A stretch of DNA of 64,000 nt from contig WTPW01001235.1 in the NCBI GenBank assembly GCA_009809945.1, forward strand, positions 69,209 through 133,208, written 5' to 3'. The translations under genes and the position numbers were made by a program. The stretch is from Gigaspora margarita. Taxonomy: Eukaryota > Glomeromycota > Glomeromycetes > Diversisporales > Gigasporaceae. Shown in pieces: positions 47,400 to 57,729 of the stretch (position 1 is the first letter of the stretch; each line of letters begins with the position of its first letter). The notes under the pieces are model-generated. The model saw nothing but the letters and a program-made list of their open reading frames with translations, was not told the DNA's origin and made no database searches.

Positions 47400-48912
47400 T
47401 AAAATTTATTTACTTTTTAATATTCTTTTTATTTTAAATTGATCTAATAAAAAGTAAATGTATTTTTGCTTATATTTTGCCTTGAAACACTAAATAATTT
47501 CTGTGTTCATAGGTTGGAGATGCAAGTAGTATAAGGAGAAGAAATTTGATTCTAATATTGGTAAGGCGAAGTTTAGATAGATCCAGAAGTTTATACACAC
47601 TTTTGTAAGTTTTTTCATGTTTTTTCAGGCTACTTTTTGCTTTTTTATTACTCTGCACATTATCTTGTTGATTGGTAGATTCATCATTAGACATATTTTG
47701 TAATTTCTTGGTATTTTTGCTGTTATTTTGTTTGGATCAAAGTGACATGTGGTACCATCTATTAATAGTAAAATTTGATGATTTTCAAAATGAAATTTTT
47801 TATCCAAAGTTCTTAGCCATTTACCAAATATATCACTACACACCCAAATACTTTCATTTGAACAATATGTAACAAGTAATGTTTGATGGTTTATACTATA
47901 CATGGTGATGAAATTATTTTGGGTTTTAGGACCTGAAATTAAAAAATTTTCCCAAAATTGTTTTTGACCTATTTTACTTAAAACCCAAAATTTTTTGATT
48001 CTTTTTTTGAATAGGCAAAATTATAAAGAACATAAATATATAAATTTTATTGCTCTTCCTTATAAAAAATTTTAATTTATTTTACAAAATGCAAAATAGG
48101 CATTTTTCAAAAATCAATTTCAGTAGCATATATGGTTTATACCAACTAAAGCTCATAGCTAAATACTAATTCCAATTACAAGTAGTTGTAACTTATCAGT
48201 TCCAATAGTATTAGAAGCTAACAATATTGTAACATGTGTATGGTCCTATAAATTTAAATTTTTTTAAAAAAAAAAATTTGAACACTTTTTTCTAACCAGA
48301 ACATGGTTTAGATGCTAATGTTTGATGTAGTGCCAAGTGATTAAATAAACTAGTTTCATTTGCATTATATATATTATCTAATATATACTCTTGAATAATT
48401 TCTTGTAATTCTTGTTGAAACCCTGGAAGTAATTCAATTAGTGCACTCTCTGATTCATTATATAATCAAAAATTTTGCAGATAATTTCGTTTCTTAAATT
48501 TGTCAATCAAACTATTAGAAAATTTTAATGCATTTTCAGATAATAAAAGAGCATAAACAAAAATAGATGGCCTTTTCTTTAATTATTGGCTCAGTTAAAA
48601 ACAATTCTTTATAAATAACACTTTCAACCCATAACTGCATAGCACAGTCTAGCTGTAGAAATTTTGTTTTTTTATATTTAAAAATCGAATTAGAAACTTT
48701 GCTTCTTTTTTACCTAACCATTGATCTTTGTTTTTTAATATCTTAAAAATAGAGAACAATTAAGTTTTTTTTTTTGAATCTTGAGTATTAAAATATGAAG
48801 TAATTTGTATTTGTATATGAGTAGGATACTTTAAATATTATTTACAAATGTTATATTTTAAAATATCACTAATTGAAGTACATGTTTTTTTTGTAAGTTG
48901 ATTAGACATCAT
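47400..48912 (-). pseudogene. N-terminal and catalytic part of a pogo/Tigger-like transposase
   Basis: The start is MMSNQLTKKTCTSISD at 48912. A CENP-B-like DNA-binding region follows (LDCAMQLWV, LIELLPGFQQELQEI), then YNANETSLFNHLALHQTLAS, where the family has YNADETGLF. After an interruption (about 47905-48285), SIWVCSDIFGKWLRTLD and ILLLIDGTTCH carry the second acidic position of the DDE_1 core. LQPMNTEII then stands where QPMDQGII is usual, with Asn for the third catalytic Asp. Frames change between pieces and stops occur. The enzyme would have cut and pasted DNA at TA sites; this copy cannot. Confidence 0.82.
48010..48130. repeat. About 120-bp direct repeat, copy inside the transposase
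   Basis: The block from AATAGGCAAAATTATAAAG through ATTGCTCTTCCTTATAAAA to TTTTTCAAAAATCA recurs at 48955-49080, upstream of the transposase start. This copy lies in the 47905-48285 interruption of the transposase. Confidence 0.75.
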
Positions 48913-48954
48913 ATATAAAATTAAAGTTAGTAAAAGACAAAATTAAATGATACT

Positions 48955-49080
48955 TTTGTTAAATAGACAAAATTATAAAAAACATATCTATATAAATTTT
49001 ATTTGCTCTTCCTTATAAAAATTTTTAATTTTCTCTAATGAAAATGAAATAGGCCTTTTTCAAAAATCACTTCAGTGGCA
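48955..49080. repeat. About 120-bp direct repeat, copy in the Tigger-like 5' region
   Basis: Homologous to 48010-48130 (AATAGACAAAATTATAAAA, TTTGCTCTTCCTTATAAAA, GGCCTTTTTCAAAAATCA). It sits between the transposase start and the right terminal repeat, where the 5' untranslated region is expected. Confidence 0.75.
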
Positions 49081-49283
49081 TTACTAATAATAACCATGTG
49101 ATTATATAGAAGTACTTTACTATATAAAAAAATTATTTTAATATTAAAGTTAGTAATAGTGATTATAAAGCAATTTTGACTACATAGAGGTATTTTATAT
49201 ATAAAAAAATTGGTAATACTTTTGATATAATTATATAGAAGGTGTAATTATATAGAAAGTGATTATATAGAGGGATGACTGTA

Positions 49284-50035
49284 TATTTCTGAACTGATAT
49301 TGGTTTTATAGCTTCAAAAATTCTGAAATTGTATAAGTAATTTTTGTGGAGACCTAACCAAGATTATTTGAATAATACTTCTGGTGTACTGTTTAAAGAG
49401 AGGGTACAATATGAGAGATTATTATGAAGAGAGTATTGATTATGTGAGTTGATCCAATAACAATATCATTAATTTAGATTAAAAAAATTATATAGTAATA
49501 GTAATTGTATAAAATAAAAAAAATTTATTTGTAATTATTTATTTGGTAAATAAATAAGTAAACAATTGAATTTCTTTATATAAATATATTAATAGAAACT
49601 AATACAAAAATAAAAATAGCATAGCTTTATTAAATATATCAATAAGTCAAACTTTTTAATATTTTATTAATAATGATAAATTATATAAAATTTGCCTAAC
49701 CAATTAGATACTTGAGATATTTTACAAAAATAATAGAATTTAAAATTATATAGTACTCTGATACTAATTAAAAAGTACTTTTTTTGAAAAGTACTATATG
49801 CAGTATTGTACAGTAAAATCCCACTATTAGGTTTAATTATTTTATATAATGTATTATAATAGCAAATTATTTAAGTGGTATATAGTATACAGACTAAATA
49901 TAATTAAATAAAATTTTAAAACATATAACATATACATATATATTAGAATATGTATCAATATATTTACTTGCTAGGCATATTAACTTATATAAATATATAT
50001 GTTAGATATTATTTTCAAATAACTGTTGAATAGTC
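49284..50035. other. Non-coding, no gene seen
   Basis: AT-rich sequence with no recognisable element. Confidence 0.5.
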
Positions 50036-50038
50036 CTC

Positions 50039-50340
50039 TGGGTTGATAGTATAGCAGTCAATGCTTCAAGAATATAAATTGAAAGATTGCTAGTTCAAAT
50101 TCTATTAATAGCAAAATAACATAAGCCATTTAGAGAACTAAAACAAAATAAAAAAACAGTGACCTGGGATATTTACAGATGGACCTATTTGAGAAGCTAT
50201 TATATGTTATGTCTGTAAAGTGAGCTATATGCTAGGATCCTAATTTGAAATAACTGAAGTTACAAATATAGTATAAAGATCAGTTATATGAACTTGTAGC
50301 ATTAAAAATAGGAATAAAATTTCTTTATTGTCTTCTGGCT
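50039..50340 (+). mobile_element. tRNA-derived SINE
   Basis: The head GGGTTGATAGTATAGCAG followed by GATTGCTAGTTCAAATTCTA gives box A- and box B-like sites. The head matches the 40016-40637 SINE at many positions (both have AAATTGAAAGATTGCT before box B). The body includes TTTGAAATAACTGAAG, shared with 17060. Ends and target duplication could not be fixed. Confidence 0.6.
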
Positions 50341-50362
50341 CTATATGCTAGTGCAATAGGAC

Positions 50363-50470
50363 TCTGAATAATCTATATAAACTTATATTTGGGCATCATA
50401 TTAAAATTTTTTTTGTTAGCACTTTTATATTAGTATATATAAGCTATATTTCAAATATCAGATAAATATC
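50363..50470 (+). mobile_element. Left end fragment of the AGGACCCC-type MITE family
   Basis: AGGACTCTGAATAATCTATA and the next 90 bases (ATATTTGGGCATCAT, AAGCTATATTTCAAATATCAG) are homologous to 32963-33075. The homology stops near 50470, where a SINE-like head begins. Confidence 0.6.
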
Positions 50471-50474
50471 TGAA

Positions 50475-50570
50475 GGTCGATAGTGTAGTAGTTGCGCTTT
50501 TAAGTTGTTTGCTATTCCAATCATAAGATCACCAGTTCAAGTCCTACTAGAGGACAAAATTAACTATATG
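50475..50570 (+). mobile_element. tRNA-like SINE head
   Basis: GAAGGTCGATAGTGTAGTAG (box-A-like) is followed 60 bases later by CACCAGTTCAAGTCCTACTA (box B). The following DNA to about 51120 is purine-rich and could be its body, without a recognisable end. Confidence 0.55.
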
Positions 50571-51507
50571 AGGTTTTGAGACAGATGAGCAGAACTAGGA
50601 TGCTAGAACTGAGTTGGCATCCCAGCTACAGCAATTGCATTTAGAATGTTCTGAAGAAAAAAATGAATATCTCTAGTAGAAATCCAGTTGAAATACTCTA
50701 ATTTGGATACTTCCAGTGAATTTCTGGTTGCATTTGGATACTTCTAGTAAAATTCTGGTTGAAGAAAAAAGTTCTGGTTAAATCCTCAAGTTAAATAAGG
50801 TAAGCTAGATATCAACTAGTTATAAACAATCTATAGAGTACTTCTTATGATCCTAATAAAGAAAAGAGCTGCAGAATCTGGACTTTGAAAGACCTGCCTC
50901 AAACTAGCAGAAGGATGACCAATAAAGGGGCTATAAAGTCTGCCTTAATAAGCTAAATAGAAAGTAGAGTAATTCCGTAGGGCCTGAAGTAAAAATTTCT
51001 GGAAGGACTGAATAGGTTTGGGAGTTGAGATGCCAGACAGGCTGGTAAGAATAAAGAAGAATCCAATGGAACTGAGTATGGGTTAGAGGGGTAGGATGAC
51101 CCATAGATCATTTAGATATATTAGAAAATAGCACTTGAATTATGTAACAAAATAAAAATTATTGATCTTAATAAAAGAGCATCAATAGCACTCCTAGTAT
51201 AGCAACTAGAGAAATTTAAAAAAATATATTAGATAAAATTTTTAGATTTATTTATCTTTTTTTAAAATACAACAATTTCTAAAAAAAAATATAACTATAT
51301 ATTTTCTATAATAAATAAAATTCAGAAACATGTTCTTTATAAAAAAAAAAGCAGAACTACATGTTCTTTATAATATAAAAAAAAAAACAAAAAACTCTTC
51401 AAAAATCTTACTTTACATTTTTTATTAGAGCACTAACAGATATTATATAATATTTTTAGGGGTAAACAGAAAAATCTTAAATTACACATATATAATAAAT
51501 ATATTAA
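50571..51507. other. Non-coding, possible SINE body
   Basis: Less AT-rich, purine-rich DNA to about 51120, then AT-rich DNA. Near 50690-50765 there is a short tandem duplication of TTGGATACTTCYAGTRAAWTTCTGG. No gene. Confidence 0.45.
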
Positions 51508-52153
51508 TAGGGAATAGAATTTTGTCACACCTGTAATATGTTGCACCCATGACATGTTGCACTCTATGATTCAACCAATCAAATCACTCAATTTTGTAGA
51601 CAAAAAAATTTTTTTAAAAACCCAAAAATTTTACTAGTAAATTATAAAAATAAATAAGTGATTTCAAAATATATAGTGTAAAATTTTATTCTGAACAACT
51701 TTTTCTAAGTTACAAAAATAGGTTATCTTAGTAAAAAAGATATTTTATAAGAAAAAACAAAAATTTCCAACGTTAGCACATATAGAACCTTTTTTTTACT
51801 AATTTAATCTATATTTAAGTTTTAAGTATTATACACAAAATTTTATATTAAACAACTTTTTCTAAGTTAAAAAGATAGATTGTTTTAGTAAAAAAAAGTT
51901 TTATATGTGCTAACATTGAAAATTTTGTTTTTTCTTATAAAACATCTTTTTTTACAAAACAATTTATCTTCATAATTTAGAATCAATTGTTCAGAATTAA
52001 ATTTTATGTTATATAGTGTGCTATTTTATATATATTTTACACTTTATTAAGTATAAACTTTAATTTTTTAAAAAAATTTTTGCCTACAAAATTGAGCGAT
52101 TTGTTTGGTCGAATCATGAGGTGTGACATGTTGCAGATGTGACAAATTTATAT
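51508..52153. mobile_element. Long palindromic element
   Basis: The ends TTTTGTCACACCTGTAATAT and, from the right, AATTTGTCACATCTGCAACA pair. The pairing runs for about 100 bases through ATGATTCAACCAATCAAATC and CTCAATTTTGTAG, then more loosely to the centre. The target duplication may be TA, but the border is uncertain. Confidence 0.65.
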
Positions 52154-52165
52154 TTCTATATTAAT

Positions 52166-52889
52166 TAGTGATACGGGTCAATGAAAAAATCATGGGCCGA
52201 GGCCGATCCCAAAAAAGCACGGGCTGGTCGACCGGGCCGACCTTTTGCTAGTGTAGTTTTTCTGATCAGAATCAGTCAACATTTATCTATATTAAACGCG
52301 TAAAAGGCCATCAGATAGTTTTTCGTCGAATTCTAGTAATATTAAATTATTTAATTTTTTATTCTTTTTGTCCTTGAGAAAAATTCCAGCATGTTAGTAT
52401 TTTATGTTGATTGATTGTCTATACTCCGAACATTCTGATAGGACCCCGGATAATACTAAAAGAGGTACGAGGTGTGTTAATAGTAAAATTTCAGACATTT
52501 TGTCCACCTTTTTGGCCCAAACTTTTTTTAATCTGGCAAAAATAAAAATTACATTTTAATTTAACCAAAATTTAGAAAGGTTTGGGCCAAAAAATGGACA
52601 AATTTAATAAAAACATGACCGGTTTTAGTAATTGTACCTTTTTTAGTATTATCTGGGGTCCTATTCTGATACTTAGATTATATTCGCTATTTACCGGTCT
52701 ATCACCTAAATAATTACATTACTATAAATGACTAGCCGATTTTTATTTATTCTCTAGCCTGAAATATACTTTGGAAGAGAATTGATTCTAACACTTCTAT
52801 TACCAACCATCCCGGCCCACAAAGATGCGGGCCGAGGGTCGACCCGCCCATCGACCCGGCCGTTGGGCCGGGGTCGACCCGTATCACTA
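52166..52889. mobile_element. hAT-type element with GC-rich ends
   Basis: The 14-bp ends TAGTGATACGGGTC are perfect inverted repeats fitting YARNG. ATATTAAT is duplicated exactly (52158-52165, 52890-52897). The first and last 100 bases are strikingly GC-rich for this window (GGGCCGAGG, GGTCGACC, GGCCGGG words). A second element (52440-52662) is nested in its AT-rich middle. No coding frame is evident. Confidence 0.95.
52440..52662. mobile_element. MITE nested in the GC-rich-ended element
   Basis: The ends AGGACCCCGGATAATACTAA and, from the right, AGGACCCCAGATAATACTAA pair. ATTCTGAT is duplicated exactly (52432-52439, 52663-52670). TTTGGCCCAAAC motifs occur inverted in the middle. Same end family as 32963-33395. 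Confidence 0.93.
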
Positions 52890-52974
52890 ATATTAATATA
52901 TATAATTTAATATATAACTAATAGATTAAAACTTTGAGCTTTAATTAAACTTATATAAACTATAAATATCTATT

Positions 52975-54650
52975 GAAGTAATATATTTTTGAGTGCTAAA
53001 CAAGTTAAATTAGTGCTAAAAGCTACAACTTATTAATAAAATTTTATATAATATAGAATTTTATATATTTTTATTAATAAAAATATGGAAAATTCCGTAT
53101 TATACAAAATTTTACTAATTAATTATAACTTTGGGCTCTAGATAAACTTGCTTAGAGCTCAAAAATACACTTTTAGTATATATTTATTTATTATTTTGAT
53201 TTGTAAAATAAATATAAGTAAAATGAGTAAATTTTTATCAAAATTGTAGTTTTGTATAATTTTATTTAACAAGTAAAAAAAAAAGTTAAAAGAATATATT
53301 CTAAAATAATATATTTTTTGGTGCTAAACAAGTTTACTTAGAGCTCAAAGTTATAATTAATTAGTAAAAGTTAATATAATGCAGAATTTTCTATATTTTT
53401 ATTAATAAAAAAGTATAGAAAATCCTGTATTATGCAAATATTTACTAATGAATTATAAACTTTGGTTCTATGTAAGCTTATTTAGCAACAAAAAATATAT
53501 TATTTTAATATATATTTCTTTAATTTTCTTGATTTTTCAAATTAAAATGAGTAAAATTAGTAAATTTTAATCAAAAATATAAGTTTGTTTATTTTATTTA
53601 AAATATTAAGAAATTAAAAGATTGTATACTGGAATAATGTATTTTTTGTTGTTAACAAATTTACTTAGAGCCTAAATTTATAATTTATTAGTAAATATTT
53701 GCATAATACAGAATTATCTATATTTTTATTAATATAAATATAGAAAATTTTGTATATATACAACAATTTTTATAATTTATAAGTAGAGCTTTAAAGTTAA
53801 ATAACTTTTGATCTACCAGTACATTTTAAATAATTTTACTACCAAAATGTTTATCTCTTTGAGATAATTCCAAAAAGCCCAAAATTATTAAAATCTATTT
53901 ATAAAATTATGAAAAATGTGTTATCAAATAAATGACGCACCTGTAGAGTGTGAAAAAATTGGTTAGATCTATATCTAACCTATTTCTTTATTCTATAGGT
54001 GCATTACTTATTTGATAGTGCATTTTTTTATGATTTTGAGATTGGATTTTAATGATTTTGGACTTATTGTAATTGTCTCAAAAGATGAACAATTTGGTGG
54101 TAAAATCATTTAAAAAGGACCAGTAGATCAAAAATTATTAGCTTTAAATTTTTAAAAAATAAGCTCTATTTATAAATTCCAAAAATTGGTGTATATGATT
54201 ATATAAAATTTTTCTAATAAATAATAACTTAGTGCACTAAGTAAACTTGTTCAGCACTAAAAATATATTATTCCAGCATAAATTTATTTAATTATTTTAA
54301 TTTTTTGAATTAAAATAAAAAAATTGTTAAATTTTTATCAAATATATAATTTTGTTTATTTTAATTTAAAAATTAAGAAAATATACTAAAATAATGAATT
54401 TTTGCTGTTGAATAAGTTTATTTAGGGAAAAAATTTATAAATAATTAATAAAATTTTTTATACTAAGGAAATTTCTATATTTTTATTAATAAAAATACAA
54501 AAAATTCTGTATTATACAAAATTTTACTAATAAACTATATTTTTGAATTCTAAATAAACTTGTTTAGTACCAAAATTACATTATTTTAGTATATATTTAT
54601 ATTTTAAATAAGTTTTTTTAGAGCCCAAAATTATAATCAATTAGTAAAAT
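52975..54650. repeat. Array of alternating inverted repeats (period about 330 bp)
   Basis: Units starting near 52985, 53321, 53650 and 54402 each run GTGCTAAACAAGTTTACTTA to TAGAATTTTCTATATTTTT. Each then mirrors back through AAAATATAGAAAATTCTGTA to TAAACTTGTTTAGCAC. They match the array at 32317-34450. A palindromic module (53803-54145) interrupts one unit. Confidence 0.8.
53803..54145. repeat. Palindromic GATCTAC(C/T)(A/G)GT module enclosing a small hairpin element
   Basis: The outer arms begin TTTTGATCTACCAGTACATT and end with the inverse AGGACCAGTAGATCAAAA; TCTCTTTGAGA lies in the left arm. Inside, 53922-54017 is a 96-bp hairpin with ends TATCAAATAAATGACGCACC and, from the right, TATCAAATAAGTAATGCACC, centred on GGTTAGATCTATATCTAACC. 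Confidence 0.7.
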
Positions 54651-54699
54651 TTTAATAATTAAAAGGTTTTTAAATTGGCAATCAGAACTTGTTTTATAT

Positions 54700-54935
54700 A
54701 AAAAAAGGGTACTGTCATAATAAATAGATATTATATAATATTTGCCATAGCTCTTAGCACATTTCAAATATAAGTTTTATAAAACTTATCCCATTAGCAT
54801 TATTTTAATATACCTATCTAGCTATTAGCTATTTTCAAATATAACCTTTTTATTCAATACCTACTTTTTAAATATAACCCTTTTTAAAAAAAGGCCTATA
54901 TTAGCAATTTTCAAATATGATCTTATATAGATTTC
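54700..54935. repeat. Dispersed repeat with TTTTCAAATATAAC motifs, second copy
   Basis: Homologous to 33145-33380 inside a MITE (CATTTCAAATATAAGTTTTA, CCTACTTTTTAAATATAACC). Ends of the MITE are not recognisable here. Confidence 0.6.
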
Positions 54936-55390
54936 TGTGTTCTGGTGCAGTACACTGTTCTTAGGGACCTATAAAGCACCCAGAAAATATTAGACTTACT
55001 GGTACTACTTTTCAGAGTTCTCCTAATATAGATATTTGGTAATATGGACAGTCATAGTGGAAGTGGAAGTTCATAGTAGGAACTTAATAGTAGTGACTTA
55101 ATACAATAAAATATCTAGAGCAAAAAGTCTGGTAAGATGTTACAATAGAATAAAAGAAATAACCAGGAAATAAAAAATTGACATATTTGAGTTTAAAACT
55201 TGTATTGATTAAAATTTAATTGATAAGGGGAGTGACAAAAATCAGGTGATTTTTTAGGAAGGAGAAAGGAGTAAAAAATGTTGAAATTATATATAAGAAC
55301 CTGACCAAATCTATATTAAAGAGGAGAGGAGGGGTAGGCCTCTAATAAAAAATAATCAGGTGATTAATGACATGGCCTTAATATGTTTCC
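54936..55390. other. Non-coding, no gene seen
   Basis: Purine-rich, less AT-rich sequence; no coding frame or repeat recognised. Confidence 0.45.
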
Positions 55391-56000
55391 AAATGAGTAA
55401 ACTATATATAGTAAATTGTGACATACAGATCTATATGATTTACTATAAAATTGCTAAGCCACAAATGCCATTTCATAATATAGTGATATCCTACTAAGTA
55501 AATATATATGGGATCCCCCACATCAAAAGGGTGCAATGAGACAACCAATCAGATTTTGAAATTTTATGATAATAACCTGTTTATAACTTTTTTTTATCTA
55601 ATTCTTTTTTTTATTTATCAATTATGTTAATAAAAAAAAGAACAATTTTAAATTTTTTTTCAAAATAATTATAAGTAAAATTAATCATGTGATGAACTTT
55701 AAATGTGATTTTCTTGAAATCACATGATTGTCTCATTGCACCCTTTTGCTGTGGGTGATCCCATATTCACTTTCTAAGTAAACCTGTAGAGCATCATTTT
55801 CCAGTTCTAATATGATAATATTATTAAAATCTGTTTAGTATATGCAAAGATATTGCTATAAAATGATTTGTTTACTAATGTAAACATCCTATTATTTATA
55901 TGAAATAGCATTTTTAACTATAGTAAAATTCATAGTCATGTGTGTCACAATTTACTATATATGGTTATATGTAGTTCCCTCATTTGGAAACAGATTATCA
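55391..56000. mobile_element. Inverted-repeat element containing a TA-type MITE
   Basis: The arms ATGTTTCCAAATGAGTAAAC and, from the right, CTGTTTCCAAATGAGGGAAC continue into TATATAGTAAATTGTGACA on both sides. The 55509-55763 MITE sits between them. No target duplication could be fixed. Confidence 0.6.
55509..55763. mobile_element. TA-flanked MITE
   Basis: The ends TGGGATCCCCCACATCAAAA and, from the right, TGGGATCACCCACAGCAAAA stay matched through GGGTGCAATGAGACAA. TA is at 55507-55508 and 55764-55765. The interior is AT-rich. Confidence 0.88.
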
Positions 56001-56036
56001 ATTAATGCATATTTATACATAATTATACAATTACAA

Positions 56037-56153
56037 AATTAAGCTCCTATCTTCTACCCCATTTTTAATCTCAGATTAGTGGAAGTAATTGGTCAAAGAT
56101 TTTATTTCAATTTCTGGTAATTTGAGATTAAAAAATTAGAGAGCTTAATTTCA
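56037..56153. repeat. Small hairpin (AATTAAGCTC ends)
   Basis: AATTAAGCTCCTATC and the inverse AGAGAGCTTAATT enclose TTTTTAATCTCAGATTA and TAATTTGAGATTAAAAAA, which also pair. The outer border is unclear. Confidence 0.5.
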
Positions 56154-56179
56154 GAATAGTGCAGTAATTTAATGTAAAC

Positions 56180-57345
56180 TTAATAAAGTATTTTAAACAT
56201 AGGCATTTCTAGTATAATGAACTTTTTTTAAAATAAATTAAAAAGATTTTATTAAAACATCCTGGCTGATTTTGCTAAAAATCATTCATCATATATAGTA
56301 TAAATAGATAATCATCTAATCATCTGTCATTAATGATAATCTTTTTTATATTATTTTTTTTTGCTACATACATATGTTTAACTCTTTGTTTTCTTTAGAT
56401 AATAGTTAATAGCATTATCATCATTAATGTCATTTTTGGAACTAGCACAGGAGTCATCATAAAAGTTATCATTGAAGTCTTAATAAAAGTTCAAGAGTTT
56501 CAGTATCATGGTAGCTGTAAATTTGCCATAGCTTTGAGATTTATTGGTAATCATAATTTTACTCTGGCTTTTGGTGCTGTTGGTGGTTTCTAACTTTTAG
56601 TGCTGCTTGGTGGTTATAATTTCACTATGACTTTTAATGTTGGTAGTTGTGTAATTTTGCTATTATTTTTAGTATTGCTGTTTGGATTTTGCTGCTTTTA
56701 GTTTTGTTTATTGTCTTTGAACTCTTTTTTCACTATTACAATAGATATATACACAACTAACTTTTCTCCTTTCAAGTGGAACTTAAGAAGACTTTGTGGT
56801 AGTGTGAATTTATTCTTGCCATTGTTGGTATTGTAGTGGGATATTGTTTTTTATTGTCCCAGCTTGTGTATATTTTAATTAGTGCTTTCTTTTTTTAGTA
56901 GTGTTTAAGACCTTTACTAATGGCTTCATTGTGGTGCAAATTGCTCGTGCCAGTGATTTTTGATATAGATTGGATTTCAATTTTTTATGTAATTTGCATT
57001 TTCTTTTAGTTCATAAAGTAATAAATCGATAAACAAATTGATTATGGACTTATATGACTTATACGATATATAACTTGTCATTTAGCAAAGTCCTTTTGCT
57101 AGGATCTTATTAGTAAAACCAGGAGTTCCCAGACCTTTGGCCTGCGAACATATAGAAAAGTTCTTGATATATTATTTTTATTTATTTTGGTAGTATGCTT
57201 GTTGTATCTTGGAAAATTTGTTGCACAATAATTTGTGACATAAGTGAATTAATAAAATAAATGAGGCCTAACAATAATCATAAGTCCTAAAGGTTAGGGT
57301 TAGACCAATTTTCATTATGTTGAGCTTGGAGAGGGGTTTAATATA
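56180..57345. other. Non-coding, no intact gene; possible hAT-type end at 57120
   Basis: From 56420 to 56960 words such as TTTTGGTGCTGTTGGTGG and TTTTAGTGCTGCTTGGTGG recur, a decayed short repeat. At 57120, CAGGAGTTCCCAGACCTTTG followed by GCCTGCGAAC resembles well-known hAT ends (CAGGGGTTCCCAAACTTT type), but no partner end is seen. Confidence 0.4.
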
Positions 57346-57347
57346 TA

Positions 57348-57448
57348 TAGTCAGACCCCCCTAAATGCTACCCTCCTTAATGCAATACCTCTCTAAATTC
57401 ACGTGCTAGAGCTGGTCCCAACGACATGCATTTAGGGAGGTCTGACTG
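57348..57448. mobile_element. TA-flanked MITE, 101 bp
   Basis: The ends TAGTCAGACCCCCCTAAATG and, from the right, CAGTCAGACCTCCCTAAATG are flanked by TA at 57346-57347 and 57449-57450. The CAGTC start also resembles the Tigger-like ends at 49281 and 35477. Confidence 0.85.
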
Positions 57449-57729
57449 TATTACTTTAATCTATAGCCATAAAATCTGTTATATGTATAATAAATTTTAT
57501 ATTAAATTGATCTTGCATTATTATTGGCTGATATGCAGATTGTGTAACTGGGATGATTTTAATGAAATCATCCAGGCTAGTAGTTAGAATTATTCTAAAA
57601 TTTAATTATAAAGATTGGTATAGAAATTTAGCACATTAGATTGTTTTATAAGGACTTCTAAATTGTTTATAATAAGAATTGACTATTCATTATATAATCG
57701 TAGTAGCAAATGATAGCGCAAAATTTTGG

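Larger units (their letters stand above)
43704..49281 (-). mobile_element. pogo/Tigger-like DNA transposon, disrupted
   Basis: The right end, read inward, is CAGTCATCCCTCTATATAATCAC with TA outside (49282-49283). The left candidate, CAAGGATCTCTTTATATAATCAC at 43704, matches at 17 of 23 positions but lacks the outer TA. Between them lie minus-strand pieces of a CENP-B-type DDE transposase in the right order: N-terminal and central at 47400-48912, C-terminal at 44180-44740. About 2.6 kb of other DNA separates the two pieces. Several MITEs sit within. The total of about 5.6 kb is far longer than an intact Tigger, in keeping with the insertions. Confidence 0.68.
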
